Of a DNA stretch of 31,316 bases, positions 22,907-31,316 are shown piece by piece. The notes under the pieces are model-generated. The model was not told the origin of the DNA, did no database searches, and saw nothing but the letters and a program-made list of their open reading frames with translations. The DNA is taken from assembly GCA_902826155.1 (NCBI GenBank), contig CADEDU010000006.1, positions 9,312 through 40,627 of the forward strand, read 5' to 3'. Numbering within the stretch: position 1 is the first letter of the stretch; each line of letters begins with the position of its first letter. Origin of the DNA: an uncultured beta proteobacterium. Lineage in GTDB: Bacteria; Pseudomonadota; Gammaproteobacteria; Burkholderiales; SG8-39. Both the position numbers and the translations under genes were made by a program.

Positions 22907-24142
22907 TCAACGCGTCGACAACTCCCGGATCCCGGCCAGCGGCGCGCCGATCTCGCGCATGACCTGCTCGGGGTCCTGGTGGCGTTCAGACGGCGCGCGA
23001 TCGGCGAGCGGCTTGAGTTGGGCCTCGAGATAGGCGCCGAGGCGCCTCGCACGCGCCACGAGCTTGCTGCCGAAGGCGACCCGTGCTTCGTTGTAGCGCG
23101 TGAGCGCCGCGTCGATGTCGGCGGGCGCGGCGGCGAGCGCATCGGCCAGGCTTTGTGCGTCGAGTGCTGCCTTGGTGACACCGGCGCCGACATGCGGCCG
23201 CGCAACGAACGCCGCATCACCGAGCAGCGCAGCACGGCCGAACACGATCCGCGACGAATCGACGTCGAAAATCGGTTGGAAGAACGGCTGCGCCGTCTGA
23301 TCGACGATTTCGGCGATCTGCGGTGCGAGCACGGCACGTGCGGTCGTCTTGATCTCGGCGATCACTTCGGCGCGGATCAGCGGCGGCGGAATCGCCACGC
23401 CATGATTGACGCCGCGCGCGTCGGTCGAGATGCGCGGCAGCGTTTCGTGCGGATCGGTGGGGCGATACCAGACGAAGTTGTAGCCGCGGTGGCCGGCGCG
23501 CGTGTCGTCGTTGCGGCCCGGTACCGGGTAAGCCAGCATCATCTCGCCATCGGGCAGACAGAACGAATAGCGCTCGAAAATCTGCGCGTGCGTGGCAGGC
23601 GAAATCGCATGTTCATCCAGCACCCCACGCCAGGCAACGTAGCCGGCGTAGCGTGGTTGCGCCTCCGGTAGAACCTGCGCACGCACCGTCGAGCGGATGC
23701 CGTCGGCGCCCACCAGCAACTCGCCGCTCGCGCTGGTGCCGTCGCTGAAATGCGCGATGACCGCCTTGTCGCGCTGCTCAATGCGTTCGAGCGACTTGCC
23801 GAAGCGATACCGCTCCGCCGGGAAGATCTCCTTGAGCGGGCGATAGATGCGTGCCCAGGCGCTCATGAACTGCGGCTGCGCCAGACGATGCGAGATCGTG
23901 CCGTCGCGGGCGAAACACAGGCGCTCCTGCACCTGCACGCCGATCGATCGATCGACCGGTGCACCGAGCCGGCGCATCACGTCGAACAGTTCGTCGTGCG
24001 TGCCGATGCCGGCGCCGCGGTTGGCGAGATCATCGTCGGAGCGCTCGAACAGCGTCACGTCCCATCCGATGCGATGCAAAGCGTTGGCAGCGAACAGGCC
24101 GCCGAGCGAACCGCCGATCACCAACGCGCGTGGCTGTGCCAT
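22907..24142 (-). CDS. FAD-dependent aromatic monooxygenase (2,6-dihydroxypyridine hydroxylase-like)
   Basis: Class A flavoprotein monooxygenase of 411 residues; such enzymes hydroxylate aromatic or heterocyclic rings using NAD(P)H and oxygen. It starts with the dinucleotide fold VIGGSLGGLFAA (from residue 8), then GADGIRSTVRA and GDAAFVARPHVGAGVTKAA, which together define the FAD site. The G-G-S-x-G-G start and the R-P-H-x-x-x-G-x-x-K-A-x-x-D-A ending recall the 2,6-dihydroxypyridine 3-monooxygenase group more than salicylate hydroxylase. I chose the ATG at 24142, where homologous sequence begins; no strong ribosome-binding site is visible, and upstream extension gives unlikely sequence. It is divergent from the 24225-31316 cluster, so a shared pathway for a pyridine-type substrate is plausible but unproven. 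Confidence 0.88.
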   Translation of the reverse strand: MAQPRALVIGGSLGGLFAANALHRIGWDVTLFERSDDDLANRGAGIGTHDELFDVMRRLGAPVDRSIGVQVQERLCFARDGTISHRLAQPQFMSAWARIYRPLKEIFPAERYRFGKSLERIEQRDKAVIAHFSDGTSASGELLVGADGIRSTVRAQVLPEAQPRYAGYVAWRGVLDEHAISPATHAQIFERYSFCLPDGEMMLAYPVPGRNDDTRAGHRGYNFVWYRPTDPHETLPRISTDARGVNHGVAIPPPLIRAEVIAEIKTTARAVLAPQIAEIVDQTAQPFFQPIFDVDSSRIVFGRAALLGDAAFVARPHVGAGVTKAALDAQSLADALAAAPADIDAALTRYNEARVAFGSKLVARARRLGAYLEAQLKPLADRAPSERHQDPEQVMREIGAPLAGIRELSTR

Positions 24143-24224
24143 GGGCAGGAGAACCAATAGAATCGGGTGCGATCGATTGTAGTCGCGGCTTGCTTTACGA
24201 CGTATCAAGAGGGAGGAACCCGCC

Positions 24225-25205
24225 ATGTCGAGACTGTCGCTGAGCTTCGCCTGCGGACTGTACGACCGCATGCTGCCGCTCTACACCAAAGACGTGGTGC
24301 CCGACGGCATCGACCTGAATTACGTCGTGCTCGACGATCCGCGCCAGATCTTCGACCGCATGGCCGGTGGCCTGGAATTCGACGTGGCGGAGATGTCGAG
24401 CTCCGAATTCATCGGTCAGCAAGCCGCCGGCAAGTGCCCGTTCGTGGCGTTGCCGGTCTTCGCCTCGCGCGTATTCCGTCACGGCTTCATTACCGTGAAT
24501 CGCTCGCGCGGCATCAACGGCCCGAAGGACCTGGCCGGCAAGCGTATCGGCGTGCCGCTCTACACCATGTCGGCGGCGATCTGGATTCGGGGCCATCTGC
24601 AGCACGACTTCGGCGTGGACCTGTCGAACGTCACCTGGGTGCAGGGCTCGATCAACGATGCCGGCGCGCACGGCAATCCGGCGCCGCCGCCGTTGCTCAA
24701 GCCGGTGAAGATCGAAACCAATCGCAGCGGAAAGTCGCTCTCCGATCTGCTCGATGCCGGCGAGATCGACGCGATCATCGGCACCGACATTCCCGACTCG
24801 ATGAAACGCAACCCGAGCGTCCAGCGACTGTTCCCCAATTTCCGCGAGATCGAGCGCGAGCTGTATCGCGCCAAGCGCATCTTTCCGATCATGCATCTGG
24901 TCGTGATCAAGAAAACCGTCTTTGAGCGCCATCCATTCGTGGCCACCAGCCTGTACAACGCCTTTGTTGCGGCGAAGGCGCTGGCGCTGAAGAAGATGAA
25001 GTACGTGGGGGCCTACCGCTACATGCTGCCGTGGCTGATGTCGGAGGTGGACGAGATCAACGAGGTGTTCGGCGGCGACCCGTGGCCGTATGGCGTGGAG
25101 CCCAATCGGCCGACCTTGGAGGCGCTCACCACCTATCTGGCCGAGCAGGGGGTGACGGCAGCCAAGGCCGACGTCGACAAGCTGTTCGCGCCGACCTACG
25201 GCTGA
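24225..25205 (+). CDS. 4,5-dihydroxyphthalate decarboxylase-like protein (periplasmic-binding-protein fold)
   Basis: Protein of 326 residues with the type II periplasmic-binding fold (NMT1/SBP-like), most similar in layout to 4,5-dihydroxyphthalate decarboxylase of phthalate degradation. Typical segments are LSFACGLYDRMLPLYTKDV at the start, FDVAEMSSSEF, GPKDLAGKRIGVP, and FPIMHLVVIKKTVFERHP. It has no signal peptide, which supports a cytoplasmic enzyme rather than a transporter component. A metal or substrate site cannot be assigned from sequence alone. The start ATG at 24225 has GGGAGGA seven bases upstream. It opens a plus-strand run of genes; the next gene begins five bases after its stop. 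Annotation as an ABC transporter binding protein is the main alternative. Confidence 0.85.
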   Translation: MSRLSLSFACGLYDRMLPLYTKDVVPDGIDLNYVVLDDPRQIFDRMAGGLEFDVAEMSSSEFIGQQAAGKCPFVALPVFASRVFRHGFITVNRSRGINGPKDLAGKRIGVPLYTMSAAIWIRGHLQHDFGVDLSNVTWVQGSINDAGAHGNPAPPPLLKPVKIETNRSGKSLSDLLDAGEIDAIIGTDIPDSMKRNPSVQRLFPNFREIERELYRAKRIFPIMHLVVIKKTVFERHPFVATSLYNAFVAAKALALKKMKYVGAYRYMLPWLMSEVDEINEVFGGDPWPYGVEPNRPTLEALTTYLAEQGVTAAKADVDKLFAPTYG

Positions 25206-25210
25206 GCACG

Positions 25211-26050
25211 ATGGCCGAGCACATCGTCTGCCTCACCTTCGATTTCGACGCACTATCGGGCTGGATCGCGCGCGATATGGTTTCGCCCACGCCGATCTCG
25301 CGCGGCGAGTTCGGCATCGTCGGTGCGAAGCGGCTGGTTCCGCTGCTCGCGCGGTATCAGATCGCCTCGACCTGGTTCATTCCTGGCCACACGCTCGAGA
25401 CGTACCCCGATGCGTGCGCGATGGTGTTCGGCGCGGGACACGAAATCGGCCATCACGGCTGGACGCATCGTCCGCCCGCCAGCCTCGCGCGCGAGAAGGA
25501 AGAAGAAGAGCTGGTGCGGGCCAACGAGCAGATCAAGAAGCTCACCGGGCAGCACGCGCGCGGATATCGCTCGCCGGCGTGGGATCTGAGTCCGCACTCG
25601 GTCGAGCTGTTCCTGAAGTACGGTTTCCTCTACGAATCGAGCATGATGGGCGATGACTACACGCCTTATCGCGTGCGGCAAGGCGACGTGATCACGCTGG
25701 AGCAGCCCGCCCGGTTTGGCAAGGCGACGAAGCTCATCGAGATGCCGATCAGCTGGTCGCTCGATGACTATCCGCACTTCGAGTACGTGCGCATGCCCAA
25801 TGCGATCGCGCCGGGCCTTGCCAACGCAAGCGCCGTGTTGGAGAACTGGATCGACGATTTCCTCTATATGAAAGAGACGATGGAGTGGGGCGTGATCACC
25901 TACACGTTTCATCCGTTCGTCATCGGCCGCGGTCATCGCATGATCGCGCTGGAGAAGCTCATTCAGCGGCTGCGTCGTGAAGGCGCAACGTTCATGACGA
26001 TGGAGGCGGCGGCGCGGGCGTTCGATGCGCGCGCGCCATTCGACCGGTAG
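25211..26050 (+). CDS. Polysaccharide deacetylase family protein (PuuE/cyclic-imidase-like)
   Basis: NodB-homology (polysaccharide deacetylase) protein of 279 residues. The first catalytic motif is LTFDFDA with Asp11 and Asp13, and the zinc motif H-x-x-x-H is at His82-His86 (HGWTH). ARGYRSPAW is motif 3 (Arg, Pro). No signal peptide is seen, so it acts in the cytoplasm, unlike wall-modifying deacetylases. This points to the PuuE-allantoinase/cyclic imide hydrolase/HpPgdA-like branch that opens cyclic amides. Its start ATG lies five bases after the previous stop without a strong ribosome-binding site, so it is probably translated by coupling. In this cluster it likely hydrolyses a ring or N-acyl intermediate, which is inference from family and context. 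Confidence 0.86.
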   Translation: MAEHIVCLTFDFDALSGWIARDMVSPTPISRGEFGIVGAKRLVPLLARYQIASTWFIPGHTLETYPDACAMVFGAGHEIGHHGWTHRPPASLAREKEEEELVRANEQIKKLTGQHARGYRSPAWDLSPHSVELFLKYGFLYESSMMGDDYTPYRVRQGDVITLEQPARFGKATKLIEMPISWSLDDYPHFEYVRMPNAIAPGLANASAVLENWIDDFLYMKETMEWGVITYTFHPFVIGRGHRMIALEKLIQRLRREGATFMTMEAAARAFDARAPFDR

Positions 26051-26083
26051 GCGCTGCACCTCGGGATCGCGATTGGAGTACGT

Positions 26084-27646
26084 ATGACACACACCACCCA
26101 GAACTGGATCGTGCGCAAACCGGCGGCGTCGTCTCGTCGCGGCGTCGTCTCGTCGCAATGCCTGACTGCCGCGCAAGTCGGGGCGCGCGTGCTGGCCGAC
26201 GGCGGCAATGCGGTTGATGCGGCCGTAGCCGCCGGGTTCGCGCTCACCGCGGTCGAGCCGTGGAACAGCGGCCTGGGCGGGATCGGCTACATGCTCGTGT
26301 ATCTGGCGAAAGAAAAGCGCGTGCACGTGGTCGATTTCTCGCCGATCTCGCCACGCGGCATCAACCCGGCCGATTTTCCGCTGACCGGCGGCTTCACTAC
26401 CGAGCTGTTCACCTGGCCCACGGTGAAGGACGATCGCAACATCCACGGACCGCTGTCGTTCGCCGTGCCTGGCGACGTGGATGGACTGGGTCTGGCGCTG
26501 GAGCGCTTCGGCACGCGCTCGCTGGCCGAGATGATCGCGCCGGCAATCGGTCTGGCGCGCGAGGGCATTCCGGTCGATTGGTTCCTCACGCTCAAGGCCG
26601 CGGCGATGGCGCGCGAACTGGCGCGCTATCCGTTCACGCGTGAGGTGTGGCTGCCCAACGGATTCCCGCCAGCTACAGCGTACGGGCAGGCGCAGAGCAG
26701 GCTCGAATTGAAAGGGCTGGCCGCGACGCTCGAACAGCTCGCACGGCGCGGCCGGCGCGATCTCTACGAAGGCGAGATCGCCGCGAGCATCGTGCGCGAC
26801 GTGCAGGCGATGGGCGGTGTGTTGGGCGCGGACGATCTGCGCAGCTACCAAGCGCGCGTTGTCGCGCCGATCGAGGCGAGTTACCGCGGGACGGCGATTG
26901 CGCTGGCCCCCAACCTCACCGGCGGTCCGAGCATGGCGCAGGTGCTTGAACGGCTCGGCGCGATGCAGTTCACACCCAATGGTCCGCATGTCGATGCATT
27001 CGTGGCGTACGCAAAAGCGCTGCGTGAAGCGTACGCGGTGCGTCTGGAGAAGATGGGCGAAGCGAAAGACGATCGCGAGGCAACCTGCACCACGCATCTC
27101 AATGCCGTCGACAGCGAGGGCAACATGGTCGCGCTCACCAAGACGCTGCTGTCGGTGTTCGGCAGCAAGGTGGTGCTGCCCGGCAGCGGCATCCTGATGA
27201 ACAACGGCATGATGTGGTTCGACCCGCGGCCCGGCACACCGAATTCGCTCGGACCGTCCAAGCGTCCGCTCACCAACATGTGCCCGGTCATCGTGCGGCG
27301 CAACGATCAGCCGTGGTTTGCGATCGGCGGTTCGGGTGGACGCAAGATCTTTCCGGCGGTGCTGCAGATCTCGTCGTTCCTCATCGATCACGGGTTGGGC
27401 CTGGAAGACGCGTTCCATCATCCGCGCATCGACGCCAGTGGCGGCGAGAAGGTCGGGCTCGATCCGCGGTTGCCCGCTTCGGTGCAGGAAGCCGTCGGGG
27501 CGCTCGCGCCGACGCAGTTGACCGAGCACGTGGTCTATCCGACCAACTTCGCTTGCCCGAGCGCGGTGCTGCGCGATCCGCGGAGCGGCGAATTGTTCGG
27601 CATGAGCGACGTCATGTCGCCGTGGTCGGGTTCGGCCGGGGCTTGA
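26084..27646 (+). CDS. Gamma-glutamyltransferase-like Ntn hydrolase
   Basis: Ntn-hydrolase of the gamma-glutamyltranspeptidase family, 520 residues, expected to cut itself before Thr336 in CTTHLNAVD to form large and small chains with Thr336 as nucleophile. Conserved stretches include GGNAVDAAVAAGFALTAVEP, GGIGYMLVY, ALTKTL (Thr354) and AIGGSGGRKIF. It lacks the signal peptide usual for GGT and so is probably cytoplasmic. Residues that bind the gamma-glutamyl group in E. coli GGT are changed (Arg114 to Ser in VVDFSPISP, Asn411 to Leu356, Asp433 to Trp378, Ser462-Ser463 to Thr397-Asn398), so glutathione is an unlikely substrate. An acylase or amidase for another compound is more plausible. The start ATG at 26084 has GGAG five bases upstream; its stop touches the next start. 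Confidence 0.88.
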   Translation: MTHTTQNWIVRKPAASSRRGVVSSQCLTAAQVGARVLADGGNAVDAAVAAGFALTAVEPWNSGLGGIGYMLVYLAKEKRVHVVDFSPISPRGINPADFPLTGGFTTELFTWPTVKDDRNIHGPLSFAVPGDVDGLGLALERFGTRSLAEMIAPAIGLAREGIPVDWFLTLKAAAMARELARYPFTREVWLPNGFPPATAYGQAQSRLELKGLAATLEQLARRGRRDLYEGEIAASIVRDVQAMGGVLGADDLRSYQARVVAPIEASYRGTAIALAPNLTGGPSMAQVLERLGAMQFTPNGPHVDAFVAYAKALREAYAVRLEKMGEAKDDREATCTTHLNAVDSEGNMVALTKTLLSVFGSKVVLPGSGILMNNGMMWFDPRPGTPNSLGPSKRPLTNMCPVIVRRNDQPWFAIGGSGGRKIFPAVLQISSFLIDHGLGLEDAFHHPRIDASGGEKVGLDPRLPASVQEAVGALAPTQLTEHVVYPTNFACPSAVLRDPRSGELFGMSDVMSPWSGSAGA

Positions 27647-28660
27647 ATGATGATCAATGCCGCCATCGTCGGACTGGGCCGCTGGGGCCAGAACCTCGTC
27701 AATCACGTGCAGGGCAAGAGCGACAAGATCCGCTTCACCGCCGGGGTGACGCGTACGGTCGAGAAAGCCAAGGACTACGCGGCGAAGCAGGGCTTTCCCT
27801 TGCACGCCGAACTCGACAAGGTGCTGCGCGATCCGTTAATAGACGCTCTGGTGCTGGCCACGCCGCATACGCAGCACGCCGAGTACATCATCGCCGCGGC
27901 GAAAGCCGGCAAGCATGTGTTCACCGAGAAGCCCTTCACGCTCGACAGTGCGAGTGCCCGAGCCGCGGTGGCGGCGTGCGTGCAGCACAAGGTGACGCTC
28001 GCCGTCGGCTACAACTGGCGGTTCCAGCCTGCGCTCGGCGCGATCAAATCGATGCTCGACGATGGCAGGCTCGGCCGGCTGCTCCACGTCGAGGGCAATT
28101 TCTGCGGGCCGAGCGTGTATCGCTACGGCGCCGATCACTGGCGGCAAAGCCGCGAGGAAGGCCCGGGCGGCGGCATGACCGGGCGAGGCGTGCACATCGT
28201 CGACGCGATGCTGTATCTGGGCGGACACATGGAATCGGTGGTGGCGCAGAGCGCGCGCCTGGCGCAGGATGTCGGCGTCGACGACACCACCTCGATGTTG
28301 TTCAAGTTCCGCACCGGCGCTTCCGGCTATCTGGGCACGTTCATCGGCACCGCCGAAACCTGGCGCATGCAGGTGTTCGGTTCGAAAGGCTGGGCCGAGG
28401 TGGGTGATGTCGAACACCTTTCGACCTGGCAGCTCAAGACCTGCTTCATCGATCTCGATCGCCCCTTCGTCAATCAGAAGCCGGAGATCACGACCTTTCC
28501 GGCACTGAGCACCGAGCGCGCCGAGCTGGAGCATTTCGCCGACGCTGTCGCCGCGCGGCGACCGTTGGCAGTGCCTGGTGGTGACGAGGAACATGGCGTT
28601 GCGGTCCTCGATGCGGTGATGCGCTCGATCCGCGAGGGGCAGCGCGCCGCCATCGGCTGA
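27647..28660 (+). CDS. Gfo/Idh/MocA family oxidoreductase
   Basis: NAD(P)-dependent oxidoreductase of 337 residues. The dinucleotide site is [11 protein letters not shown] at residues 5-15 (G-x-G-x-x-G). The family Glu-Lys-Pro motif is at residues 94-96 ([10 protein letters not shown]), where Lys is the catalytic residue. A C-terminal beta-sheet substrate domain follows with [20 protein letters not shown], which includes the conserved Asp-His-type face (H-I-V-D). It usually oxidises a hydroxyl of a sugar, inositol or similar polyol, but the substrate is not readable. Its ATG immediately follows the stop of the GGT-like gene, an alternative ATG lies three bases later, and the GMC gene begins 16 bases after its stop. 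The spacing indicates one transcript. Confidence 0.92.
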   Translation: MMINAAIVGLGRWGQNLVNHVQGKSDKIRFTAGVTRTVEKAKDYAAKQGFPLHAELDKVLRDPLIDALVLATPHTQHAEYIIAAAKAGKHVFTEKPFTLDSASARAAVAACVQHKVTLAVGYNWRFQPALGAIKSMLDDGRLGRLLHVEGNFCGPSVYRYGADHWRQSREEGPGGGMTGRGVHIVDAMLYLGGHMESVVAQSARLAQDVGVDDTTSMLFKFRTGASGYLGTFIGTAETWRMQVFGSKGWAEVGDVEHLSTWQLKTCFIDLDRPFVNQKPEITTFPALSTERAELEHFADAVAARRPLAVPGGDEEHGVAVLDAVMRSIREGQRAAIG

Positions 28661-28676
28661 AGGCGCGGATCCATCG

Positions 28677-30329
28677 ATGGCCCGCACGACAGCGTTCGAC
28701 TACGTGATCGTCGGCGCCGGCTCCGCCGGCTGCGTGCTCGCCGCGCGGCTGTCGGAATCGGGCGACGCGCGCGTGCTGCTGCTCGAAGCCGGCGGCTGGG
28801 ATCGCGATCCGTGGATCCGCATCCCGTTCGGCTGGGGGCGCATCCTGGCCAAGCGGTTGCACGACTGGGGCTACTTCGCCGAGCCCGAGGCGAGCGTGGG
28901 GGGGCGGGCCGTGGAGTGCGCGCGCGGCAAGGTGATCGGCGGTTCGTCCTCGATCAACGCGATGGCGTACGTGCGCGGCCACCGCGACGACTACGATCGA
29001 TGGGCCGCCGGCGGTCTCGCCGACTGGTCGTACGCGCACGCGCTGCCGTACTTCAAGCGCACCGAATCATGGGAAGGCGGCGCGAGCGCGCTGCGCGGCG
29101 GCAACGGGCCGCTTACGACCCGCACCTCGCGTTACGCCGATCCGCTCGTCGATGCGTATCTGGAAGCCGGGCCAGGGGCCGGACATCCACTTACGCCTGA
29201 CTACAACGGCGCGCAGCAGCACGGTCTGGGACGCATGCAGGTGACCGTGCGCGACGGCCGGCGCTGCAGTGCCGCCGATGCGTATCTGCGCCCGGCGCTC
29301 GATCGGCCGAATCTCACCGTCGAGATCGGCGCGCTGACGACGCGCATCGTGTTCGACGGCGAGCGCGCGGTCGGCGTGGAGTACGAACGCAACGGCAAGC
29401 AATACGTGGTGCACGCCGAGCGTGAGGTGATCATCGCCGGCGGCGTGATCAATTCGCCGCAGCTGCTGATGCTCTCGGGCCTGGGCGCGCCCGAGGATCT
29501 CGAGCCGCACGGCATCAAGGTGCGGGCGCCGCTCAACGGCGTCGGGCGCAATCTGCAGGATCACGTGATGGCGCCGGTGGCGTATCGGCGCAAGGAGCGC
29601 GGACCGTTCCATCGCAACATGCGCCTGGATCGCATCACGCGCCATCTCGCGCAGGCGTATCTGTTCGGCACCGGTGTGGCCACTGATCTGCCGGGGCCGC
29701 TGGTGGGTTTTCTCAAGACGCAACCCGCGCTGCCGCGCCCCGACGTGCAGTTGCTGTTCCACGGTGGACCGCTCGCAGCCAAACCCTACCTGCCGCCGTT
29801 CACGCCGCCCTTTGCCGATGGTTTCTCGCTGATCGCCGTGCTGCTGCGGCCGCAAAGCCGCGGACGACTCCGGCTGGCCTCAGCCAATCCGCGCGCGCCG
29901 ATCCGCATTCATCAGAACTTCCTCGCGGCCGATCAGGACTGGGCCACGCTGCGCGCCGGTGTCCGCATGATTCGCGCGCTGTCGGCGCGGCCGCAACTTA
30001 CCCGCTTCATCGAAGCGGAACTGGCGCCGGGCAACGCGCGCCAGTCTGATGCAGAGCTCGATCAGCACATTCGTGCGATCGCGATCACCGTGCACCATCC
30101 GCTGGGCACCTGCCGGATGGGTGCGGCCGATGACCGCGATGCGGTTGTCGATGCGCAACTACGCGTGCGCGGGGTGCAGGGCTTGCGCGTGGTCGATGCG
30201 TCGGTCATGCCTGATCTGGTGGGCGGCAACATCAACGCGGCGGTGTTGATGATCGCCGAGCGGGCCGCTGATCTGATTCGAGGGCGCGAGCCGCTCGCGG
30301 CGGATCGTTCGGTGCCGCAGGGCGCGTAA
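28677..30329 (+). CDS. GMC family FAD oxidoreductase (choline dehydrogenase-like)
   Basis: Glucose-methanol-choline oxidoreductase of 550 residues. The FAD-binding GAGSAG is at residues 13-18 ([20 protein letters not shown]), and GMC signature 1 is seen as [20 protein letters not shown]. Signature 2 is [15 protein letters not shown]. The catalytic His is in the [10 protein letters not shown] region, with the second His/Asn site in [10 protein letters not shown] near the end. Members oxidise alcohols such as choline, glucose or aryl alcohols; no signal peptide is present. The start ATG at 28677 follows the Gfo/Idh gene by 16 bases. With the preceding dehydrogenase, it suggests a pathway that oxidises hydroxyl groups. 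The next gene starts 147 bases later. Confidence 0.93.
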   Translation: MARTTAFDYVIVGAGSAGCVLAARLSESGDARVLLLEAGGWDRDPWIRIPFGWGRILAKRLHDWGYFAEPEASVGGRAVECARGKVIGGSSSINAMAYVRGHRDDYDRWAAGGLADWSYAHALPYFKRTESWEGGASALRGGNGPLTTRTSRYADPLVDAYLEAGPGAGHPLTPDYNGAQQHGLGRMQVTVRDGRRCSAADAYLRPALDRPNLTVEIGALTTRIVFDGERAVGVEYERNGKQYVVHAEREVIIAGGVINSPQLLMLSGLGAPEDLEPHGIKVRAPLNGVGRNLQDHVMAPVAYRRKERGPFHRNMRLDRITRHLAQAYLFGTGVATDLPGPLVGFLKTQPALPRPDVQLLFHGGPLAAKPYLPPFTPPFADGFSLIAVLLRPQSRGRLRLASANPRAPIRIHQNFLAADQDWATLRAGVRMIRALSARPQLTRFIEAELAPGNARQSDAELDQHIRAIAITVHHPLGTCRMGAADDRDAVVDAQLRVRGVQGLRVVDASVMPDLVGGNINAAVLMIAERAADLIRGREPLAADRSVPQGA

Positions 30330-30476
30330 CGCGGGGGCTGCGCTCGCCTTGCCCTTGTAGCGCTCGACCCGATCACATACATTCCCCGCCGGGTTGTCGA
30401 TATCGGGCAGGCACTGGCCCTGCGCACGCGCGGCAATGCGTCGAGCGGGCGTTCGACACAACAGGAGAAGCGTTCC

Positions 30477-31316
30477 ATGAGGATGCAAATTCGACCGATG
30501 GGTGCGGTGCGAATGCTGAGCGGCGCGTTGCTCGCGTTGCTCGTTGCTGCCGGCGCGCAGGCACAGCAGTTCACGATGAAACTGTCGACGTCCACCACCG
30601 GCGATGCGATCAACGAGTGGTTCCGGTTGCTCAAAGAGGGCGTCGAGAAGCGCGCCGGCGGGCGCATCAAGATCGAGATCTATCCGTCGAGCCAGCTCGG
30701 ACCGATCCCGCGCACCGTCGAAGGCGTCGCGCTCGGCACGATCGAGATGGCGATGAACGCCTCGGGCTTCTACGAGGGGCTCGAGCCGCGCTTCGCCGTA
30801 TTCAATGCGCCAGGGCTGATCGATAACCCGCAGCACGCGCACGACGTGCTCGCCGATCCGGCCATCCGCCAGCGGCTCGCATCGTTCGGCGCGAGCAAGG
30901 GCGTCGAGGCGCTCACCGCCTTCGCGCCGACCGGCTACGCGATCATCGCGCACAAGCCGATCGCGACGCTCGCCGATCTCAAGGGGCAGAAGATCCGCAT
31001 TCCCGGCTCGCCGCTGCAGCTCGAGGCGATGAAGCGCCTGGGCGCCGCGCCGCTCTCGATGGCGTTCGGCGAAGTGCTGCCCGCCTTCCAGAACCGCACC
31101 ATCGATGGCGTGTGGGCCGCGATCACGCTGTTCAACGCGCTCAAGTACTACGACGTCGCCAAGACCGCCACCAATCTGCCCTCATCGTGGGCGATCGTCG
31201 TCGGGCTGGTGAATCGCAACTTCATGAAATCGCTCGGACCGGAGCTGGAGGCGATCGTGCGTGACGAGGCGCGCAAGGCCGACGCGGCGATCGTGCCGTG
31301 GTCGGTGGCCGAGATC
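30477..31316 (+). CDS. TRAP transporter solute-binding protein (DctP family), cut by window edge
   Basis: Periplasmic binding protein for a tripartite ATP-independent (TRAP) transporter, which imports carboxylates and related compounds by ion gradients. The first 280 codons are present; the stop lies outside. The signal peptide ends at AQA|Q (about residue 29). The mature part starts FTMKLSTSTTGDAINEW, then IEIYPSSQLGPIPRTVEGV, LKGQKIRIPGSPLQLEAM with the substrate-binding Arg, and FGEVLPAFQNRTIDGVW, all DctP family features. The start ATG at 30477 has AGGAG nine bases upstream. The membrane subunits would lie beyond the window. It probably imports the compound degraded by the genes before it, which is inference. 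Confidence 0.92.
   Translation, partial: MRMQIRPMGAVRMLSGALLALLVAAGAQAQQFTMKLSTSTTGDAINEWFRLLKEGVEKRAGGRIKIEIYPSSQLGPIPRTVEGVALGTIEMAMNASGFYEGLEPRFAVFNAPGLIDNPQHAHDVLADPAIRQRLASFGASKGVEALTAFAPTGYAIIAHKPIATLADLKGQKIRIPGSPLQLEAMKRLGAAPLSMAFGEVLPAFQNRTIDGVWAAITLFNALKYYDVAKTATNLPSSWAIVVGLVNRNFMKSLGPELEAIVRDEARKADAAIVPWSVAEI

Noticed and set aside
25253..27805. An 850-codon open frame on the minus strand opposite the deacetylase and GGT-like genes
   Set aside because: It is antisense to two clear genes; its translation is His/Arg/Asp-rich without any domain motif, as expected of a GC-rich shadow frame.
1..31316. tRNA, rRNA, CRISPR arrays, insertion sequences or phage attachment sites
   Set aside because: I saw no cloverleaf-like sequence, regularly spaced repeats, transposase motifs or terminal inverted repeats; tRNA(Sec) is not in the window as far as I can tell by eye.

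Overview
The window is high-GC DNA, densely coded on both strands, with no rRNA, tRNA, CRISPR array or recognisable insertion sequence. Two Bug/TctC-type periplasmic binding proteins, many small catabolic operons and typical proteobacterial housekeeping genes (Uup, bactofilin, pirin) point to a betaproteobacterium of the Burkholderiales. That assignment rests on gene content only. No stretch longer than about 250 bases lacks a gene.

Region 1 (1-6535): a minus-strand pair encodes a two-HKD phospholipase D-like lipoprotein and a Cys-type sulfatase (cut by the left edge). Divergent to it is a plus-strand operon of Bug protein, cupin and FAH-family hydrolase. Region 2 (6595-11166, minus strand): a Tat-exported methyltransferase-like protein, the ABC-F ATPase Uup, a bactofilin and an SDR dehydrogenase. 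Region 3 (11277-13437, plus strand): a RidA-like protein, selA (selenocysteine synthase) and, 8-11 bases after selA, a short gene interrupted by an in-frame UGA. Read through, this gene gives a 71-residue SelW/Rdx-type selenoprotein with a C-x-x-U motif. A hairpin fitting the bacterial SECIS pattern starts five bases after the UGA. This is the most notable content of the window, and a standard gene caller would miss it.

Region 4 (13478-17128): a gentisate 1,2-dioxygenase-like cupin divergent from an MFS transporter, with a 30-bp perfect palindrome between them, then a pirin and a type II dehydroquinase-like protein lacking the catalytic tyrosine. Region 5 (17151-21369, minus strand): alpha/beta hydrolase, molybdopterin-binding hydroxylase large subunit and a Bug protein, the last two coupled by an ATGA overlap. 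Region 6 (21544-24142): an HSL/BD-FAE-type esterase, a small His-rich lipoprotein and an FAD monooxygenase. Region 7 (24225-31316, plus strand): a tight run of 4,5-dihydroxyphthalate decarboxylase-like protein, polysaccharide deacetylase/cyclic imidase-like protein, gamma-glutamyltransferase-like protein, Gfo/Idh/MocA oxidoreductase and GMC oxidoreductase, then a TRAP binding protein cut by the right edge.

Most of the window looks like uptake and breakdown of aromatic, heterocyclic or organic-acid substrates: binding proteins capture them, hydroxylases and dioxygenases open rings, and hydrolases process the products. The exact substrates cannot be read from the sequence. Selenocysteine synthesis is an independent theme; selB, selC and selD are not in the window.
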